Origin: Tamarix chinensis
Taxonomy: Eukaryota; Streptophyta; Magnoliopsida; Caryophyllales; Tamaricaceae
Direction of reading: 5' to 3'
Assembly (NCBI GenBank): GCA_030549775.1
Contig: CM060177.1
Coordinates: forward strand, 62,250,638-62,314,637
Length of the DNA stretch: 64,000 bases
Below are positions 59,601 through 64,000 of the stretch, in pieces. The translations under genes were made by a program, and so were the position numbers. Under the pieces are notes generated by a model. The model saw nothing but the letters and a program-made list of their open reading frames with translations. It was not told the DNA's origin and made no database searches. Each line of letters starts with the position of its first letter. The first letter of the stretch is position 1.

Positions 59601-61088
59601 AAGAGATAGCATTTGCATAAGTAGGGTTTTAAGGGTTAGGGTACCACCTAGGGATGGTGGTGGCCAAGCAGCACCGCTAGTGGCACACGGAGGTGGCGGT
59701 GAAGGGAGAATAGGAGGTGGAAATTTGGTTGTTTAGGATAGGATATGGGGGATGATAGGGTGGTTGAGGTGGTGGTGGGTGCCCTGGGTTGAGAGGGTTG
59801 GAATAATGGTGGTGGTGTGGCCAAAGGGGCGGCGGAAGCGTCAGCGGTGTGGTGGATGAAGGTGGTAGAGAGGGAGGAAGAGAGAAGGAGATGGAGGTAG
59901 GGATAAGGAAGGTAGGGGGATGTAGAGGAGGTTATGCTAATGATTGCAACGGGAACAGCGGTGGACGGTGTCATGAAGGACAGTAGTGGGTGATATGAGG
60001 TTGGTTGAATAACCAATGTTGCATGGCCAAGGCAGCTCATGTAGGGAGGATAGAGGGTGGTAAATAGTGTAGTTCAATGGAGGGTGGTGTAGGGAGTGGT
60101 TTGGGAGGTGGTTCGGGTGGCGGAGCTGGCGACAGAGATAGGGTGGACGGTTGAATAGGCAGTGGCGCACAAAGGAAGGGAAATTCTAGGTAGTGAAAAA
60201 AAAATTGAATGGGGGTTGTTGAAGGGTATTTATAGACCATTAAAGGGGGAAAAGATAGAGGGGGAAGAGGATGGCATGTGTTGCAAGTCGTTGTTCGACG
60301 ACGCATAGCTAGTACAGACTTGTGAAGTTGTAGGTCTTGTCAACTCGGGAATGGAGAGAGGAAGGGGAGAGGGGCACGTGTGAGGAGAGAGAGGGACTGA
60401 TTGGGTTGAGAAAGGAGAGGGAATGAGCAGGAAGAGAGGGGAGAAGGCAGGCCGATGTGTGGCATTGCAGAGGCCGCATGGTTTCACGGGGAAGAGTGGG
60501 GGAGATGAAGGATCTAGGAAGAAGGAGGGTTGGGGGAAGAAGGAAGAAGAAAGGGGTGGGTCGGTTGGCCTAGGGGAAAAATAGAAAAAGAAAAAGAAGG
60601 GGGAGCTAGACTGGGCAGCTAGCGAGGGAAAAAGAAGGGACGGCGAGCCTTGGACTACGCTAGAGGAAATGAGAGGGGAGGAGGTTTGGGCCGCGGGGGT
60701 AGGTTGGCCTAAATCAGGGAAGGAAGGGAAAAAGAAAAAAAGGAAAGAGAGGAAGGAGAGAAAAAAAAGAAGGGAGAAAGGAAAAAAGAAAAAAAATAGA
60801 TGGGTTGGGGTATTTAGAACATTTTTGTATTTTAGAATATTTAAAATAATGATATTTTAATAAAATAATAAATAAATTTCCTTTTTAGATTAATTTATGA
60901 TATTTGAAAAGTTTTTCCTTAATTCCCTTTTAATTAGCAAAACATCCAAAATTTTCCTAATTAAATTATTTATTATTTTCCTTAATTACCTCCTCTTATT
61001 TTAAATAAAATAATTCATTTAATTAATTTTTTTAATAAATCCTTATTTTTTCATAATTTCCTAAATTAGAATTTTTAGGTATTTCAGT

Positions 61089-62100
61089 TGCCTCATATAT
61101 TAAATTTAAAGCATCTTAAATCATATATCATAAAAATAGTATCATATATATCAAAATATAGTTAGTAATTTACCTATGAGTAACTAGGAAAGTAAGTAGG
61201 TTACTTGAAATGCCATCCAATCACCAAAGGCTTACTACTCAACTAATACAAAAGTTAACAATAATATAGTATTAATGCTAGGTGAAATATATTAAATAAA
61301 TATATTATAATTATCTTAGGCTCAACTTATTAAAATCCTTAAATTTAATAATCTTTGAGTTTATCACCTAATATTTATATATTAGTCCTTAATTATAGAA
61401 TAATTAAGAGGGCATAAAATTACTCAAATAAATTAAGTTTAAATGGTCACTTACCTGATTATTTACTTCCAAGTAAAACTTATCAACTTAAAATCATTAA
61501 AAAAAATTGCTACTTAGTTGTAACTATTGTTCAGTAACTAAAATCGATATGATAGTGTCAGTGGAGGTTATTATTACATAAATCAATCAAATTGAAATTC
61601 TCAAAAGTAAATCCAATGGCTAGTACCTTATCTTCATCATTGCATACTACTATGCAATATTATTAGTGCAATTGTTAGTCATTTTTTTTATATATAAATA
61701 TATCTATTTGTCTTTATATATGACTTGTACTATTTGCTACTTTAACTAATGGCTTATGTCATAGTTGGATAAGTAGAAATTATGACTTGTTGACTTATAA
61801 TTATGAATTAAAGATGCAAAAACTGCTTAGGAAATATAAAAATGAGAGGTGCAGTATACAACACCATTTGATTTCCCCTGTATTTGTTTTTTATTCCTGT
61901 AAACATTATAAAGCTAGTATTAATTATATCTACAAAAGATATGTGACTAGCTACAAACCTAGTTCGTTGTTAAAGGATAACATCATATGCTATATAATAA
62001 TTTCATATTAAAATAATAAAAGCATTGTATGGTATAAGCATATATGCTTCAAAATATCGATTAAATACATATGAATATCATATGGTATTATAGTACTATA
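61089..62100. other. AT-rich interval between F and H
   Basis: About 1 kb with no recognised domain or transposon end. A 74-codon plus frame at 61787-62011 is AT-driven and unrecognised. Confidence 0.4.
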
Positions 62101-62201
62101 TGTAACACCCCCAAATTTACTATTGAAAAATTTCGTTTACTTTTAAAGGAGTTTAGTGGAAGCAAGCAAATAAAACTGTAAATCCGGGGGTATTACCACC
62201 A

Positions 62202-62247
62202 CACTTAGTACCAGATCGATTCATGCCTACCGACCCGATACTAAGTG
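62202..62247 (-). other. 3'-terminal hairpin of element H
   Basis: CACTTAGTA (62202-62210) pairs perfectly with TACTAAGTG (62239-62247). Confidence 0.75.
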
Positions 62248-62774
62248 CTAAGGCTAAAAAGAATAGAACCAAAACAAATCATTTGTAAAGCATAAGTTTT
62301 ACGGAATCAGAGTGCAAAAGTCAAAAGTTACATTCCGAAGTACAATTTAAAAATTCGAAATGTCAGAGGACTTAAAATAATGGAATAACAAAGTACGATA
62401 ATGCAAAGAAACAAGATAGGGGAAGTTCTCCAGCCACGTCACTCTCGGCCCCCAAGCTAGATCCAGACTCAACTCTCAGCCCTGAAAATGCCACAGACAT
62501 CATCCCCTACCTGCAAAACTCAGACGGGACTTCTGCTCGTGGGAATGAGCAGCACCCATGAAATGGGTGATCAGTACGCTACGTACTGAGTAAGGGAACA
62601 TACGCACTAAGGCCCACATACACAGAAATACATGAACAAGCAGACATAGCATGTGAAGAATAAACAATAACACAGATGAACAATGCTGGTCACGAATAAG
62701 ATAACTTTCTCATTAGATCTCAGATAATTATAATGATACCGTCATAGTCTTTATCGATCCATGTGAGTGCGGGA

Positions 62775-63055
62775 GCCCCACTATTATAGCCGGTGGAACG
62801 GTCGCGAGGGCCATGCCCTGCTACTATTATAGCCGGTGGAACGGTCGCGAGGGTAATATACCCTGCCACTATTATTTGCCGGTGGACCGGTCTGGCCCCG
62901 ACTCACAAGGTATTCCACTGTAAATATTAGTATATTTCCATGTCTTATCACTTTTACGTTTGGTTTGTTAAGCACGAAATCTCCCACTATTATAGCCGGT
63001 GGAACGGTCGCGAGGGTAAGATACCCTGCCACTATTATAGCCGGTGGACCGGTCT
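62775..63055 (-). repeat. Motif cluster in element H
   Basis: Five copies of CCACTATTATAGCCGGTGGAACGG or CCGGTGGACCGG type near 62779, 62822, 62866, 62984 and 63030. Three share a GGTCGCGAGGG spacer, suggesting recent local duplication. Confidence 0.88.
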
Positions 63056-64000
63056 GGGTTCGGCTCAACATCTTTCTCTGTAAGTCGTTAGTGTTTTAAC
63101 ATGTCTTATTCGAAAGAATATCACCCATGTCATGCATGGTCAGAGATCTCAACACATCACATCAAAACTGAAGGTATATGCGTACTATCACATACTAATG
63201 AGGGCACATGCACACAACCCGATTCCAATCCACGCCACACATGAAACCGTTAGAATAATGGCTTTTAGGACCACGACACATAAATCATATAAGACATCCA
63301 TGGCACGTAGGACACATGTCACACATTCAACCTTAGCTATATCCTGACTCGGTTTAGGTTACCGAACTATCTCCTGCGCTTATATTAGGCCACTAAACAT
63401 CCTTTGTAACTATCATGCTTAACACATTTCTCACATTGGGGACCCAAATCATGATCCTCAGACTCAACTCTCCCTCATACCTCACTCCTCCTCATTTATT
63501 TTTATTATTTTCTTTTTCTTTTCCCACCTTCACAAATTAGGGTTTCCTTCCCAAACCCTAGTCGGTCCCTACGTACCCTTATATTATCCCACGTACTATT
63601 TTTCACCTCGAGCCTCCAAACTCCCAAACAAACTTTCCATTACCTTCCCTACGTCCCAAAGTAACTTTCCATACGTAAGGTTCGCCCCCATGCGGACCTT
63701 AACTTCCCATGCAAACCCTATCATTTCCACCATGCCAACTCTATCATTCCCATGCAAACCCTAGTTCTCCCATGCAACCTTATTTTCCCCCACTCTTCTA
63801 TTTATTTAATTCCCCTTTTCCTTATCATTTCATAGATTACAGATTACCTAGGTCGCCCATACCTACGTTAACCAGCGTACTTCCCTTTGGTTATCTTAGT
63901 TGCTTATTTTTCTCTTTCAAGCCCCCACTCCACAACTCCTCATCAAAACACCTAGCATGCATGTCGTAGGGGTCACATCACATCACATCATCTTTGTACC

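Larger units (their letters stand above)
55484..61088 (-). mobile_element. Solo-LTR-like element F (subfamily 2)
   Basis: Starts TGTAACACCCCTAAAATTC and ends AATTTTTAGGTATTTCA, the reverse complement of the TGAAATACC start of E. Own length about 4.7 kb without its 856-bp insertion. Flanking 5 bp are GTTAT and GTTGC, so the TSD is imperfect. Minus orientation: AT start (60790-61088), CT block on the minus strand (59640-60780), microsatellite zone (58980-59600), AT and CCATG-AAACCCT words (58180-58320), motif cluster (56220-56555 and 57410-57430), CTGCTTATTCCCATGAGTAG block (about 55995) and a weak terminal hairpin (55585-55620). No coding content. Confidence 0.75.
62101..64000 (-). mobile_element. 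Solo-LTR-like element H (subfamily 2-like), truncated by the window end
   Basis: Starts TGTAACACCCCCAAATTTAC. The 5' half is off the window. Present: 3' hairpin (62202-62247), CCACGTCACTCTCGGCCCCC block (about 62434), a TGCTCGTGGGAATGAGCA hairpin (about 62535-62552), motif cluster (62775-63055) with GCGAGGGTAA-TACCCTGCC spacers, then CCATGCAAACCCT words (63700-63780). Well preserved, with many intact CG sites in the motifs. No TSD can be tested. Confidence 0.75.

Noticed and set aside
1..64000. tRNA, rRNA or host protein-coding genes
   Set aside because: No cloverleaf, rRNA core or multi-exon gene could be recognised on either strand by eye; a covariance-model and homology search would be needed to exclude small ones.

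Overview
This window looks like a gene-free, repeat-saturated stretch of a flowering-plant nuclear genome. The DNA is AT-rich, no host gene with a readable exon structure is visible, and almost every segment can be assigned to an LTR retrotransposon, a LINE, a solo LTR, a MITE or simple repeats. Every coding stretch I recognise is a decayed gag-pol fragment full of stops and frameshifts. No rRNA, tRNA or CRISPR array was seen. The species is not identified.

Left third (1-22.4 kb): a LINE 3' end (1-671) abuts an Athila-type Ty3/gypsy element on the minus strand (Athila-1: integrase at about 672 up to its 5' LTR ending near 16492). Athila-1 sits inside the RNase H region of a second minus-strand Athila (Athila-2, 16493 to about 22.4 kb). 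Two long solo-LTR-like elements, A (1632-6545, minus) and B (6639-11256, plus), lie within Athila-1 RNase H, only 93 bp apart. Each has a perfect 5-bp target-site duplication (TSD), TTTTC and TAGCA.

Middle (22.4-41.7 kb): a copia/SIRE-like LTR (23147-24533), then a nearly complete minus-strand chromovirus with both LTRs (24934-25743 and 35110-35901), PBS, PPT and gag/protease/RT/RNase H/integrase remnants. Its protease region is split by solo LTR C (28587-32720, TSD ACATC). A different 3.5-kb solo-LTR-like element, I (36056-39573), follows, then low-complexity DNA and a (ATT)n microsatellite.

Right third (41.7-64 kb): a three-level nest in which G (41720-54882) contains E (43866-53917, TSD AGTGG), which contains D (44328-49194, TSD ACCTC). 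D carries a 137-bp MITE. Next comes F (55484-61088, minus), itself interrupted by an 856-bp copia-like solo LTR, and then H (62101 to the window end).

Elements A-H form one superfamily of about 3.1-5.2 kb units (5.6 kb for F with its insert). They begin TGTAA/TGAAATACC and end near GGTGTTACA, contain no gag-pol, and share an ordered set of modules: an AT-rich 5' end, a long pyrimidine-rich block, a short hairpin, a minisatellite or ATT microsatellite block, a CCACTATTAT...CCGGTGGACCGG repeat cluster, and a 3'-terminal hairpin. They are best read as solo LTRs, or LTR-like non-autonomous units, of a giant-LTR Ty3/gypsy lineage. They are the most unusual content of the window.
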